This document shows, piece by piece, positions 16,991 to 26,310 of a stretch of 64,000 nt of DNA. Below the pieces are notes generated by a model that worked only from the letters and a program-made list of their open reading frames with translations, did no database searches and was not told the origin of the DNA. Made by a program: the position numbers and the translations under genes. The DNA is from CBDHCC01 sp965261015 (lineage in GTDB: Bacteria; Pseudomonadota; Alphaproteobacteria; Sphingomonadales; Sphingomonadaceae). The stretch is taken from contig CBDHCC010000001.1 in assembly GCA_965261015.1 (NCBI GenBank), positions 682,001 to 746,000 on the forward strand, written 5' to 3'. Each line of letters starts with the position of its first letter. Position 1 is the first letter of the stretch.

Positions 16991-18447
16991 ATGAGCGGAC
17001 CGGCTGCCCCTCGGCGCGTCCGCTCCGTCGTGATCGTCGGCGGCGGTACGGCCGGCTGGATGACGGCGGCGGCGCTGTCGCATCGGCTGGGCCCGCACGG
17101 AGTGCGCGTCACGCTGATCGAATCCGACGCGATCGGCACCGTGGGGGTCGGCGAGGCGACGCTGCCGCACATCCGGGCGTTCAATCAGTCGATGGGCCTG
17201 GACGAAGCGGAGATGATGGCGCTTGCCCAGGCGACCATCAAACTGGGCATCCAGTTCGTCGGCTGGGGGCGGCCGGGCGAAGCCTATATCCACCCCTTTG
17301 GCGACTATGGCGCGCCGCTGGATGGCGTGCCGTTCCACCATCTGTGGACCCGCCGGCGGGGGGAGGGGCGCGCGACGCCGCTGGACGACCACAGCCTGGC
17401 CGTGCGCATGGCGGAGGCCGACCGGTTCGAACCGCCGTCGGACGATCCCACATCGCTGCGCGCCACCTACAACTACGCCTTCCAGATGGATGCCGGCCTT
17501 TACGCCGCCTGGCTGTCGCGCGTCAGCCAAGAGCGCGGCGTGCGACGGGTGGAAGGGCGCATCACCCGCGTCCGGCACGAAGGCGACCGGGTGTCCGCGG
17601 TCGAGCTGGAGACGGGCGAGCGGGTCGAGGGCGAGCTGTTCGTCGACTGTTCCGGCTTCCGCGCGCTCCTGATCGGCGACACGCTGGGCGAGCCGTTCGA
17701 GGATTGGGGCCATTCAACCCCTCTACGCGAGCCAACGCGCGGCCCGCCGGCTGGCAGTGGCGCATCCCGCTCCAGCACCGGGTCGGCAACGGCCACGTCT
17801 TTTCCAGCCGCCACACCGACCATGCGACGGCGCGGGACATTTTGCTGGCGGACCTGGAGAGCGCGCCGTTGGCCGAACCCCGGGCGCTGCGCTTCACCAC
17901 CGGCAAGCGACGGCGCATCTGGGTCGCCAATTGCGTGGCGATCGGCCTGTCCGCCGGGTTCCTGGAACCGCTGGAGTCCACCTCCATTCACCTGATCCAG
18001 TCGTCCATCAACAAGCTGATCAGCCTCTTCCCGCGCCATCCCGCCGACCCGGTGACGGCCGCCACCTTCAACCGCCTGCTGGATGCGGAGTTCGCCACGA
18101 CCCGCGACTTCCTGATCCTGCACTACAAGGCGACCACGCGGGCGGACTCCTCGTTCTGGGATCACGTCCGCACGATGGAGGTGCCCGAGCGGCTGGCGGC
18201 CAAGCTGGCGCTGTTTCGCACCGGCGGCCGCATCCTGCGCGACGATGCGGAGATCTTCGCGGAGCCCAGCTGGCTGGCGGTCGCGGTGGGGCAGGGGATC
18301 GTGCCGGACGCGTGGCACCCCATCGCGGACACGATCCCGCCCCTCGACGCGCGTCGGCGTCTGACGGCCATCCGCGACACCATCTCGCGCGCGGCCGCTT
18401 CGCTGCCCCAGCACGCGCAGACGGTGGAACGGGTGCTGGCCGGGTAG
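16991..18447 (+). pseudogene. Flavin-dependent tryptophan-halogenase-like protein, frameshifted
   Basis: The gene starts MSGPAAPRRVRSVVIVGGGT with the FAD motif GGGTAGW (17-23), GVGEATLPHI, and the lysine of ATIKLGIQFVGW (K84), and runs in one frame to DWGH (17713). It then resumes in another frame with PFNPSTRANARPAGWQWRIP, including the GWxWxIP halogenase signature, and ends with GFLEPLESTSIHLIQ and a normal C-terminus. The joint lacks the segment that usually follows DWxHxLPCD, so a small out-of-frame deletion of about twenty codons is inferred. In sphingomonads such genes sit in TonB-receptor carbohydrate loci, where their substrate is unknown. It follows the LacI regulator divergently. 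A sequencing error cannot be excluded, but the missing residues argue for a real deletion. Confidence 0.82.
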
Positions 18448-18477
18448 GCGGTCAGCGAGCGCTGCCCGCCGCCCGCC

Positions 18478-19791
18478 CTACACCGCGGCGGCTGGGCGGC
18501 GCGCGAAGAGGCCGAAGCCAGCGATCAGGGCGTAGCAGATCGCCGGCAGCGTCAGCGACGCGGCCAGGCTGCCGGTCGCGTCCGCCAGCAGGCCCGTCAG
18601 GGGAGGGATGATCGCCCCGCCGACGATCGCCACGCAGATGATGCCCGACCCGTCCGCCGCCCGCGCGCCCAGCCCCTCGCAGGCCAGCGAGAAGATCGTC
18701 GGGAACATGATCGCGTTCATCAGACCGATGGCGAGCAGCGAATAGCCGGACAGCGCGCCCGCCGTGTTGGCGGAGATCAGGATCAGCGTGATCGACCCCA
18801 TCGCGACGGTCGCGAGCAGCTTGCCGGGGCTCACCATCCGCAGGACGGCGGAACCGATGAACCGGCCGACCAGCGCCCCGCCCCAATAGAGCGGGACCAG
18901 CTTGCCCGCCGCTTCCTGCCCGAGATTGAGGACGCTCGCCTGTTCCAGGTAGTTCACGATCAGCGATCCGATCGCCACCTCCGCGCCCACATAGAGAAAG
19001 ATGGAGGCCGCGCCGAAACCGAACCGTCGCCGGCGCAGCAGGTCGAAGCCGGCGAACAGCGACGAGGGCGCGTGCCGCTCCACCGGCAGGCGGTCGCGCC
19101 GCAGCCACACCACCAGCGCCACCACCGCCAGCGCCGCCGCGATGCCGAGATAGCCGGACACGATCGCGCGCGATTCGCTTTCCCGGTAAGCATCGAGCGC
19201 CGGACCCGTCAGGTCGGCGGCCGCCACCGTGGCCAGGCTGCCCAGGATCAGCGCGGCTCCGAAATACGGGAAGATCGTGGTGCCCAGCGAATTGAACGCC
19301 TGGGCGAAGGTCAGGCGGCTGTGGGTGGACGCCGCCGGTCCCAGCAGGCTGATCAGCGGATTGGCGACCACCTGGACGATCACCACGCCGCTCGCCAGCA
19401 CGAACAGCGCCGCAAGGAACAGGCCGAAGGTGGCGCTGGACGACGCCGGGATGAACAGCAGGCACCCCGCCATCATGGTGAGCAGACCGATGGTGGCCCC
19501 GCGCATGTACCCCACGCGCTTGACCAGCGCGGCGCCCGGCAGGCTGACGATGAAATAGGCTCCGAAGAACGCCGACTGGATCAGCATGGCCTGGAAGTTG
19601 GAGAGCGTGAACAGCTCCTTCAGCTTCGGGATCAGAATGTCGTTCAGGCTGGTGATGCCACCGAAGATGAAGAACAGCGCAAAGACGAACAGTTGCAGGT
19701 CCGGCGCATCGACGTGGGTGCCCGGCGCTTCGATGGGGCGGGGGTCGGTGCTGGTGCCCAGATCGTCGGCCACGTTCGGTGTCATCGCCAT
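18478..19791 (-). CDS. FucP/GluP-type sugar MFS transporter
   Basis: A 437-residue inner-membrane protein with about 12 helices of the FucP (fucose) / glucose-galactose permease group. Family features: FVFALFFIFGGITSLNDILIPKLK in helix 1, ANPLISLLGP in the helix 4-5 region, FAQAFNSLGTTIFPYFGA, and NAIMFPTIFSLACEGLG near the end. Substrate by family: L-fucose, glucose or galactose with protons or sodium. The ATG at 19791 is chosen because GGGGAG lies eight bases upstream; frames further upstream are Arg/Pro-rich. It is convergent with the halogenase-like pseudogene and downstream of a second MFS gene on the same strand. Confidence 0.9.
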   Translation of the reverse strand: MAMTPNVADDLGTSTDPRPIEAPGTHVDAPDLQLFVFALFFIFGGITSLNDILIPKLKELFTLSNFQAMLIQSAFFGAYFIVSLPGAALVKRVGYMRGATIGLLTMMAGCLLFIPASSSATFGLFLAALFVLASGVVIVQVVANPLISLLGPAASTHSRLTFAQAFNSLGTTIFPYFGAALILGSLATVAAADLTGPALDAYRESESRAIVSGYLGIAAALAVVALVVWLRRDRLPVERHAPSSLFAGFDLLRRRRFGFGAASIFLYVGAEVAIGSLIVNYLEQASVLNLGQEAAGKLVPLYWGGALVGRFIGSAVLRMVSPGKLLATVAMGSITLILISANTAGALSGYSLLAIGLMNAIMFPTIFSLACEGLGARAADGSGIICVAIVGGAIIPPLTGLLADATGSLAASLTLPAICYALIAGFGLFARRPAAAV

Positions 19792-19900
19792 ATCGCGCGC
19801 TCCCCTTGTCTCGGCGGGGCGGCGGCTCTCACGGCCGTGCGGCACCCGGCCCCGGCGATACGGGCGCGCGGGCCGGCGCGGCAAGCGAAAAACGAGGCCG

Positions 19901-21100
19901 TCAGGCGGCCGGATGCGCCACCGCCGACCAGCGGACGCGGCCCACCAGCACGGCCGCCAGCAGGGTCAACCCGGCGAGCGTCGCCAGCAAGGGGGTGAAA
20001 TCCTCGGCCGTCGCCAGCCACACGGTCAGCAGCGGCGACAGGACGGAGGGCACCGTGTTGCTGAGGTTGAGCAGGCCCAGATCGCGCCCGTGGCGGCCCG
20101 GCCGGGGCAGCAGCAGCATGGCATAGCCGGACTGGAGCGCCAGGAACACGGCCGATGCCAGGCCGAACACGACATAGCCCGCCACCGCGGCACCGCGCGT
20201 GTGCGCCAGCGCCATGGCCGACAGTCCCGCCGCCATCAGCAGGCACGCGGCGATCAACAGCGCGCCGCGCCGCCCGCCGCGCCCCGCCAGCGCGGCCGCC
20301 GCGAAGGTGAGCGGCGCGGACGCCAGCAGCACGCCGGTCACCAACGCCGCGAACCCCCTCTCCGGCATTCCGCCGCCGCCAAAGGCGCGCAGGATGTAGA
20401 ACAGAAAGCCGAACAATGCCGCCTGGGCGACCTGGACCGTCAGGCGAGAGGCCCAGACCAGCGCCAGGTCGACGGTGCGCTGGGCGCGCTCCGCGGGCGG
20501 AGGCGGCGGCTTGGGCGGGCCGGGCGGCGGGGCCAGCAGCACGAGGGGCAGCACCGCCGCCAGCACGAGGGCGCAGACCAGCCCCAGCCGCGCCTCGTGC
20601 CCGGCCATCCACGACCAGCCGAACAGCAGGCTGGCGGCGGCGCCCGCGGCCGGTCCGATCCCGAACACGCCGCCCAGCGACCCGCGCTGCCGATCGGGGA
20701 CCGCGTCCGCCGCCCAGGCGGCGAGCGGGGCCAGCATCATGTTGAGGGCGAACTGCCAGGCGACGACCGCCGTCAGCATCGCCGCGGACGTCGCCACCTG
20801 GGCGAGCGGCGCGGACAGGGCGACCGTCGCCACCAGCCCCGCCGCCACCCAGCCCCGCCGCGTGCCGATCCGGTCGCTCGCCCAGCCAAAGGCGATGTTC
20901 GCCGCGCTGGCCGCCAGCCCGCCCACCACGGTGATCGTCGCAAGCCAGCCGATCTCCCCGCCCGGCGCGATTTGCGTGAGACGCATGGGAAGGAGCAGGG
21001 TGAGGAAGGGCACATAGGCGATGCAACCGCCCGACCAGGCGAGCGCGAACAGCGGCAGGAACCCCAATCGTCCCGCCTTGATCCCGGAGCGCCGACCCAT
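19901..21100 (-). CDS. MFS transporter
   Basis: A 399-residue 12-helix transporter starting MGRRSGIKAGRLGFLPLFAL. Between helices 2 and 3 it has the MFS motif GWASDRIGTRRGW, and a Pro-rich loop (PPPGPPKPPPPP) separates the two halves near residue 210. It is close to MFS proteins that accompany sugar-utilisation genes in sphingomonads, and the FucP-type transporter gene follows 109 bp downstream on the same strand, so the pair may form one unit. The substrate is unknown. The longer upstream reading frame overlaps the divergent tetR gene and is rejected. Confidence 0.85.
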   Translation of the reverse strand: MGRRSGIKAGRLGFLPLFALAWSGGCIAYVPFLTLLLPMRLTQIAPGGEIGWLATITVVGGLAASAANIAFGWASDRIGTRRGWVAAGLVATVALSAPLAQVATSAAMLTAVVAWQFALNMMLAPLAAWAADAVPDRQRGSLGGVFGIGPAAGAAASLLFGWSWMAGHEARLGLVCALVLAAVLPLVLLAPPPGPPKPPPPPAERAQRTVDLALVWASRLTVQVAQAALFGFLFYILRAFGGGGMPERGFAALVTGVLLASAPLTFAAAALAGRGGRRGALLIAACLLMAAGLSAMALAHTRGAAVAGYVVFGLASAVFLALQSGYAMLLLPRPGRHGRDLGLLNLSNTVPSVLSPLLTVWLATAEDFTPLLATLAGLTLLAAVLVGRVRWSAVAHPAA

Positions 21101-21183
21101 GGATCCGGGGCTAGGCCCGCGCGTCCGGCGGCGCAACGGGACACCGCCCGCCGGTCTGATCCGACCGGCCCGCTTGATCGTTC

Positions 21184-21195
21184 GTTCGATCGAAC
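21184..21195. promoter_or_regulatory. Palindromic operator candidate upstream of tetR-type gene
   Basis: GTTCGATCGAAC is a perfect 12-base palindrome, preceded by a further CGTTC (overlapping TTCGTTCG), 13 bases before the regulator ATG. TetR-family regulators commonly bind such sites and repress their own operon. No Shine-Dalgarno is visible between it and the ATG. Confidence 0.5.
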
Positions 21196-21208
21196 TATAT
21201 GCCGCCAC

Positions 21209-21844
21209 ATGGCTCAGGACCGACTCCTCGAAACCGCGATCCGCGAGTTCGGCACGCACGGTTACGAAGGCGTCAGCACCCGCCAGATCGCCTGCGCGGC
21301 CGGCACGGCGATGTCCACGATCACCTATCATTACGGCGGCAAGGAACAGCTTTACCACGCCGCCGCGGAGCGTGTCGCCAGCGACATGGCGGAGGCGTTC
21401 GCCGGGGTGCTGGACCCGCCGGCCGAGGTGCGGACGGACGAACGCGGCGGCGCGCGCGACGAGCTGCACCGGCTGCTCGGCCGCTTCGTCGAGAAGATGG
21501 CGAATGCCGGCATGTCCGACCATTCGCTGTTCATCGTGCGCGAACAGATGAGCCCGACGGCGGCCTTCGACGCGCTCTATTCCGGGCTGCTGGGCCGGCT
21601 GGTGCTGCGACTGCGCCAGCTGGTCGGCGCCGCCACCGGTTGCGGCGAGGACGAGGCGGCGTACGTCGCGCTAACCCTGATGGGCCAGGCGGTGGTGCTG
21701 CGGTCCTCGCGCGCCACCGTGCTGCGCCTGCTCGCCATTCCGGCGATCGACACGACCTGCATCGCCGATTTCCGGGCGCAGGTCGCCTTCAACATCGACG
21801 CCATCCTGGACCGGATGACGGAACGCCAGGGGATGGCATCATGA
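21209..21844 (+). CDS. TetR/CerR-type regulator of the EmrAB-like pump
   Basis: A 211-residue regulator. The N-terminal TetR DNA-binding domain (RLLETAIREFGTHGYEGVST, RQIACAAGTAMSTITYHYGG) occupies residues 5-50; the C-terminal half resembles the CerR (DUF1956) ligand domain with HSLFIVREQMSPTAAFDALY. It is the first gene of a four-gene unit with a membrane-fusion protein, a 14-helix MFS pump and an outer-membrane factor, and overlaps the next gene as ATGA. It most likely represses the pump and is released by a pump substrate. A palindrome lies just upstream of the start. Confidence 0.9.
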   Translation: MAQDRLLETAIREFGTHGYEGVSTRQIACAAGTAMSTITYHYGGKEQLYHAAAERVASDMAEAFAGVLDPPAEVRTDERGGARDELHRLLGRFVEKMANAGMSDHSLFIVREQMSPTAAFDALYSGLLGRLVLRLRQLVGAATGCGEDEAAYVALTLMGQAVVLRSSRATVLRLLAIPAIDTTCIADFRAQVAFNIDAILDRMTERQGMAS

Positions 21845-23055
21845 GCGAGACGACCGAGGCGCAGGCCCAAGACGATCAGGACGCAGGCGACCGCGAGAAC
21901 GACCGGACGGACGCGCCGGCGGAGGCGGAGTCCTCGGACGACGGCGGCGAGGCGTCGGACGCTGGCGAGGACGGCGACGACGCGGACGAAGAGGATGGCG
22001 ACAAGCCCAAGAAGAAGTCGCTGTTCAAGCGGCCGATCTTCTGGATCATCCTGGCCGTGGTCGTTGCCGTCGTCGGGATTGGCGGCTTTCTCTATTATCA
22101 GCACGCGCAGCAATTTGAGTCGACGGACGACGCCTTCGTCGATGCTCACATCGTGCGGATCGCGCCCCAGGTGGCGGGCACGCTGGTGCGCGTGGCCGAC
22201 GTGGACAACCGCCACATCGCGGCCGGCACGCTGCTGGCCGAGATCGAGCCTTCGGGCCAGGAGGATCAGGTCGCCGAGGCGCAGGCCAACGTCGCCCAGG
22301 CGCAGCAACAATATGGCGCATCGCTGAGCCAGGTGTCCTCCGCGCTCGCCGATCGGCAACAGGCGTCGGCGCAGGCGCTCAGCCCCGCCGCCGACGCCGC
22401 AAAGGCCCGCGACGACCTGCAGCGCTATCTGGCGCTTCGGCGGCTGGACCCGGCGGCGGTCGCCCAACAGCAGATCGACGACGCGCGCGCGGCCGTGACT
22501 CGCACCGCCGCCCTGGCCGCCGCCGCGCGCCGCAACGTCGACAGCGCGGACGCCGCGGTCGACGTGGCGCGCGACCAGTCGAAGGTCTCGCGCGCCGCCA
22601 TCGCGGCCCGTCGCGCGCAACTGGGCCAGTCACGGACGACCGCTGGCAACCTGCGCCTGACCGCGCCGATCGCGGGCCAAGTGGTCAATCGGCAGGTGAA
22701 TATCGGATCCTACGTGCAGCCCGGCACCCAGCTGATGGCGATCGTTCCCGAACGGATGTGGGTCACGGCGAATTTCAAGGAGACCCAGCTCGCCCGGATG
22801 AGGATCGGCCAGCCGGTGGACATCAAGGTGGACGCCTATCCCGACGTCGAGTTCAAGGGACATATCGACAGCTTCCAGAACGGGGCCGGCCAGGCGTTCG
22901 CGTTGCTGCCGCCGCAGAACGCGACCGGCAACTATGTGAAGGTCGTGCAGCGCGTGCCGGTGCGGATCGTGTTCGACGTGAAGGGCAACCCCGACCCGCG
23001 CCGCTATCCGATCGGACCGGGCATGTCGGTCATCCCCACGGTGAAGGTCGAATAG
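21841..23055 (+). CDS. HlyD/EmrA-type membrane-fusion protein
   Basis: A 404-residue periplasmic adaptor of a type I-like/EmrAB pump. The first 60 residues are a strikingly acidic, disordered cytoplasmic tail (EDGDDADEEDGDKPKKKSLF), followed by one membrane helix (about 64-84, FWIILAVVVAVVGIGGFLYY), a biotinyl-lipoyl half (ESTDDAFVDAHIVRIAPQVAG), a long alpha-hairpin and the second lipoyl half and beta-barrel (LTAPIAGQVVNRQVNIGSYV). E. coli EmrA has no comparable acidic tail. The start overlaps the tetR stop (ATGA) and the stop is one base before the emrB-like start. Confidence 0.92.
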   Translation: MSETTEAQAQDDQDAGDRENDRTDAPAEAESSDDGGEASDAGEDGDDADEEDGDKPKKKSLFKRPIFWIILAVVVAVVGIGGFLYYQHAQQFESTDDAFVDAHIVRIAPQVAGTLVRVADVDNRHIAAGTLLAEIEPSGQEDQVAEAQANVAQAQQQYGASLSQVSSALADRQQASAQALSPAADAAKARDDLQRYLALRRLDPAAVAQQQIDDARAAVTRTAALAAAARRNVDSADAAVDVARDQSKVSRAAIAARRAQLGQSRTTAGNLRLTAPIAGQVVNRQVNIGSYVQPGTQLMAIVPERMWVTANFKETQLARMRIGQPVDIKVDAYPDVEFKGHIDSFQNGAGQAFALLPPQNATGNYVKVVQRVPVRIVFDVKGNPDPRRYPIGPGMSVIPTVKVE

Positions 23056-23056
23056 G

Positions 23057-24652
23057 ATGGCGAGCAAGGCCGGTAAGGCACCCCAATGGACCCCGTCGCG
23101 CTCCGCGGCGGGCCGCTACAGCCCGTGGCTGATCGTCGCGATCATCTCGATCCCCACCTTCATGGAGGTGCTGGACACCGCGATCGCCAACGTGGCGCTG
23201 GACCATATCGGCGGCAGCCTGTCGGTCACCACCGACCAGGCGACCTGGGTGCTGACGAGCTACCTGGTGGCCAACGCCATTGTCATCCCGATCAGCGGCT
23301 GGCTGTCGGACGCGATCGGGCGCAAGCGGTATTTCCTGCTCTCGATCGCGCTGTTCACCGTCTCATCCTTCCTGTGCGGGATCGCGCCCAACCTGTCCTT
23401 CCTGGTGATCGCGCGCGTTCTCCAGGGCATCGGCGGCGGCGGGCTGGCCCCGGTCGAACAATCCATCCTGGCCGACACCTTCCCCCCCAACAAGCGCGGG
23501 TCGGCGTTCGCCGCCTTCGCCATCGTGGTGGTGGTCGGGCCGGTGCTGGGGCCGACGCTCGGCGGCTATATCGTCGAATATTCCACCTGGCACTGGGTCT
23601 TCCTGATCAACGTGCCGGTCGGCATCGCGGCGTTCTTCCTGGTCAGCACGTTCGTGGACGAGCCCGAGCAGGTGGAGAAGGATCGCGCGGAGCGGTTCAA
23701 GAACGGCCTGTCGATCGATTACATCGGCGTCATCCTGATCGTGCTGGGGCTGGGCGCGCTCGAATACACGCTCGACCGGGGCCTGCGCGAGGACTGGTTC
23801 GCCAGTTCGCTGATCATCACAACCGCGTCGATCGCCGCCGTGTCGCTGGTGGCGCTGGTGGTGTGGGAGTTGAACCACGACGACCCGATCATCGACCTGA
23901 AGCTGATGAAGAGCCGCAACTTCTCGCTCACCCTCCTCGTCATGCTCATCACCGGCCTGATCCTGTTCGGGACGACGCAGCTGATCCCGCAGTTCCTTCA
24001 GCAGGTGCTGGGCTATTCGGCGTTGGATGCGGGCCTGGCGCTCACTTTTGGCGGCTTCGCGACGCTGGTCGCGGTGCCTTTCGCCGGACGGCTGAGCGAT
24101 AAGGTGGATGTGCGCTTCCTGCTGTTCCCCGCGCTGGCCGTCCAGGCCGCGGCGCTGTGGCACATGAGCGGCTTCACGACGGAAATCTCGTTCCTGCAGG
24201 CGGCGGTGGCGCGTCTCTACCAGTCAATGGCGCTGCCGTTCCTGTTCGTGCCGATCAACGCGATCGCCTATGTCGGCCTGAAGCAGACGCAGACGTCGCA
24301 GGCGTCCAGCCTTTTGAACGTGGCGCGCAACCTGGGCGGATCGTTCGGCATCTCGATCTCGCAGACGATGCTGGCGAACGGCGTGCAGCGCCACCAGACG
24401 GAGCTGGTGCAGGGCCTCAATCCGCTGAACCCGAACTACACCGGCTGGATGGCCAAGGCGGGGCAGGCGTTCGGCGGAATGGGCGAACAGACGCCGATGG
24501 CGGTGCTCTACAGCCAGGTGCAGCGGCAGGCGGCGATGCTGTCCTACCTCGATGTGTTCCGGGGGCTGATGGTGATCGTCATCGTCGTGGCCCCCGTCGT
24601 CTTTTTCATGCGCCAGGGCACGCCCGGCGACGCACCGGCGGGAGCGCACTGA
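23057..24652 (+). CDS. DHA2-family drug:H+ antiporter (EmrB-like)
   Basis: A 531-residue, 14-helix MFS exporter. It begins with a short hydrophilic tail, then IVAIISIPTFMEVLDTAIANVAL (motif D1 of DHA2 pumps in helix 1), the loop motif GWLSDAIGRKRYF, and the antiporter motif C in helix 5 (VVVGPVLGPTLGGYI). It uses the proton gradient to move hydrophobic drugs through EmrA and the outer-membrane factor. The gap to emrA is one base and the stop overlaps the next start as TGATG. Substrate range is not predictable. Confidence 0.95.
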   Translation: MASKAGKAPQWTPSRSAAGRYSPWLIVAIISIPTFMEVLDTAIANVALDHIGGSLSVTTDQATWVLTSYLVANAIVIPISGWLSDAIGRKRYFLLSIALFTVSSFLCGIAPNLSFLVIARVLQGIGGGGLAPVEQSILADTFPPNKRGSAFAAFAIVVVVGPVLGPTLGGYIVEYSTWHWVFLINVPVGIAAFFLVSTFVDEPEQVEKDRAERFKNGLSIDYIGVILIVLGLGALEYTLDRGLREDWFASSLIITTASIAAVSLVALVVWELNHDDPIIDLKLMKSRNFSLTLLVMLITGLILFGTTQLIPQFLQQVLGYSALDAGLALTFGGFATLVAVPFAGRLSDKVDVRFLLFPALAVQAAALWHMSGFTTEISFLQAAVARLYQSMALPFLFVPINAIAYVGLKQTQTSQASSLLNVARNLGGSFGISISQTMLANGVQRHQTELVQGLNPLNPNYTGWMAKAGQAFGGMGEQTPMAVLYSQVQRQAAMLSYLDVFRGLMVIVIVVAPVVFFMRQGTPGDAPAGAH

Positions 24653-26310
24653 TGTCGGCCAAGTCCCTCTGGCCGGCCGTCGCCGCGCTGGCGCTCACCG
24701 CCGGCTGCACGGTCGGGCCGGACTATCACGCGCCCGAACTGACGGTGCCCGCGACCTATGCCGGTCCGCAACCCGCCGGCGCGACGGTCGATCCCGCGCG
24801 CTGGTGGACGGTGTTCGGCGATGCGGAGCTGGACCGGCTCGTCACGACGGCGCTCGCCGACAACCCCGACATCGCGCTCGCCGCATCCCGGGTGCGCCAG
24901 GCGCGGATCGCGGAGATCACGGCGCGCGCGCGCGGACTGCCGACCGTCACGGCCGACGCGAATGTCAGCCACATCGAGTTCTCGAAGAACGGCGGCTTCG
25001 CGACCATCGCGCGCTCCTTTTCGCAGGGCGGCGGCGGCGCGCCGGGGAGCGGCGGCGACACGGCGAATGGCGGCGACACCGGCGACGGCACTCCGCCACC
25101 GACGCGCGGCGTGACGACGCCCGGCAGCGGCATCACCACCTTCGCCGCCGGATTCGACGCGTCGTGGGAGCTGGATGTGTTCGGTGGCGCGCGGCGCGGG
25201 CGACAGGCGGCCGCGGCGCGCGCCGACGCGGCGGTCTGGTCGGCGCGCGACGCCGCCGTGATGCTGGCGGGCGAGGTCGCGCAAGCCTATTTCGCCTATC
25301 GGCTGGACGGACAGCAGGCCGCCGTCATCCGGGACGAGATCGCCGCCCGAGAGCGGATGGTCGCGATCGTGGCCCACCGCGCCGATGTGGGCCTGGTGCC
25401 GCGCATCGACGCGGTCGACGAGGCGGACGCCCTGGTCGATGCGCGCGCGCGGCTGGAACCGGTGATCGCCGACCTGGACCTGCGCCGCCACGCGCTTGCC
25501 ATCCTGATCGGCCAGCCGCCCGCCGCACTCGATGCGGAGTTGGGCGGGACCCTGCCCGCATTGACCCCGGTGCCCGTCATTCCGGCCGGTCTGCCATCCG
25601 ACCTGCTGCGCCGGCGGCCCGACATCCGGTCGGCCGAGCGCACGCTGGCCGCGTCCACCGCCGACATCGGCGTCGCGGTGGCCGACCTCTATCCGCGGTT
25701 CAGCCTGACGGGCGCGCTGCAGCTTCTGTCGTCCTCCCTGTCCAACCTGATCAGCACCGACAGCCTGCAGACGACCGCGACGGGCGCCTTCGCCTTCCCG
25801 TTGCTGGACTTCGGTAAGCGGCGCAGCGCGGTGGAGAGCCGGCGCGAGGACCGGGAGCAGGATTATCTGCGCTATCAGGCGACGGTCCTGGGCGCGCTTC
25901 GCGATGTGGAGGACGCGTTGAGCCAGCTGGCGGCCGAACGTCGCCGCAATGCCGCGCTGGTCGATGGGGTGGGGCAGGAGGAGCGCCAGGTGCGCGCCCT
26001 GGACGCGCGCTTCCGCACCGGCTTCGTCGCGGAAGACGCGGTGCTGGCGGAACGCGCGCAGCTGTTGACGGCGCGCGAACGGCTGGCGGCCAGCGACGCG
26101 CAATTGCGCCAGGCCACCGTGGCCCTGTTCAAGGCGGTGGGCGGCGGCTGGGACGAGGGCACGGCCTCGCCGGTCGCCGCTCGACCGGATCGGGACGAGG
26201 CTCAGTCGGGCGCGCGCACCGGGTCCGCTCCGGAGACCGGACCGGCGGAGGGCGCGGCCGGCTCCAGCGGCAGGCCAGCGAGCGCCGGGTCGCCGCCCAG
26301 CGCCACATAG
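24652..26310 (+). CDS. NodT-family outer-membrane efflux lipoprotein (pump 1)
   Basis: A 552-residue TolC/NodT-type channel subunit. The signal peptide ends in ALTAGC with a lipidated Cys, followed by TVGPDYHAPEL, the usual NodT start. Two outer-membrane-efflux repeats contain SWELDVFGGARRG and LYPRFSLTGALQLL, and DLLRRRPDIRSAERTLAA. An insertion near 120-165 is rich in Gly, Pro and Thr. The last 36 residues (after 26202) are low-complexity and read through the 3' end of the convergent channel gene, so the tail may be a late extension. It is the last gene of the tetR-emrA-emrB unit and provides the exit duct. Confidence 0.92.
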   Translation: MSAKSLWPAVAALALTAGCTVGPDYHAPELTVPATYAGPQPAGATVDPARWWTVFGDAELDRLVTTALADNPDIALAASRVRQARIAEITARARGLPTVTADANVSHIEFSKNGGFATIARSFSQGGGGAPGSGGDTANGGDTGDGTPPPTRGVTTPGSGITTFAAGFDASWELDVFGGARRGRQAAAARADAAVWSARDAAVMLAGEVAQAYFAYRLDGQQAAVIRDEIAARERMVAIVAHRADVGLVPRIDAVDEADALVDARARLEPVIADLDLRRHALAILIGQPPAALDAELGGTLPALTPVPVIPAGLPSDLLRRRPDIRSAERTLAASTADIGVAVADLYPRFSLTGALQLLSSSLSNLISTDSLQTTATGAFAFPLLDFGKRRSAVESRREDREQDYLRYQATVLGALRDVEDALSQLAAERRRNAALVDGVGQEERQVRALDARFRTGFVAEDAVLAERAQLLTARERLAASDAQLRQATVALFKAVGGGWDEGTASPVAARPDRDEAQSGARTGSAPETGPAEGAAGSSGRPASAGSPPSAT

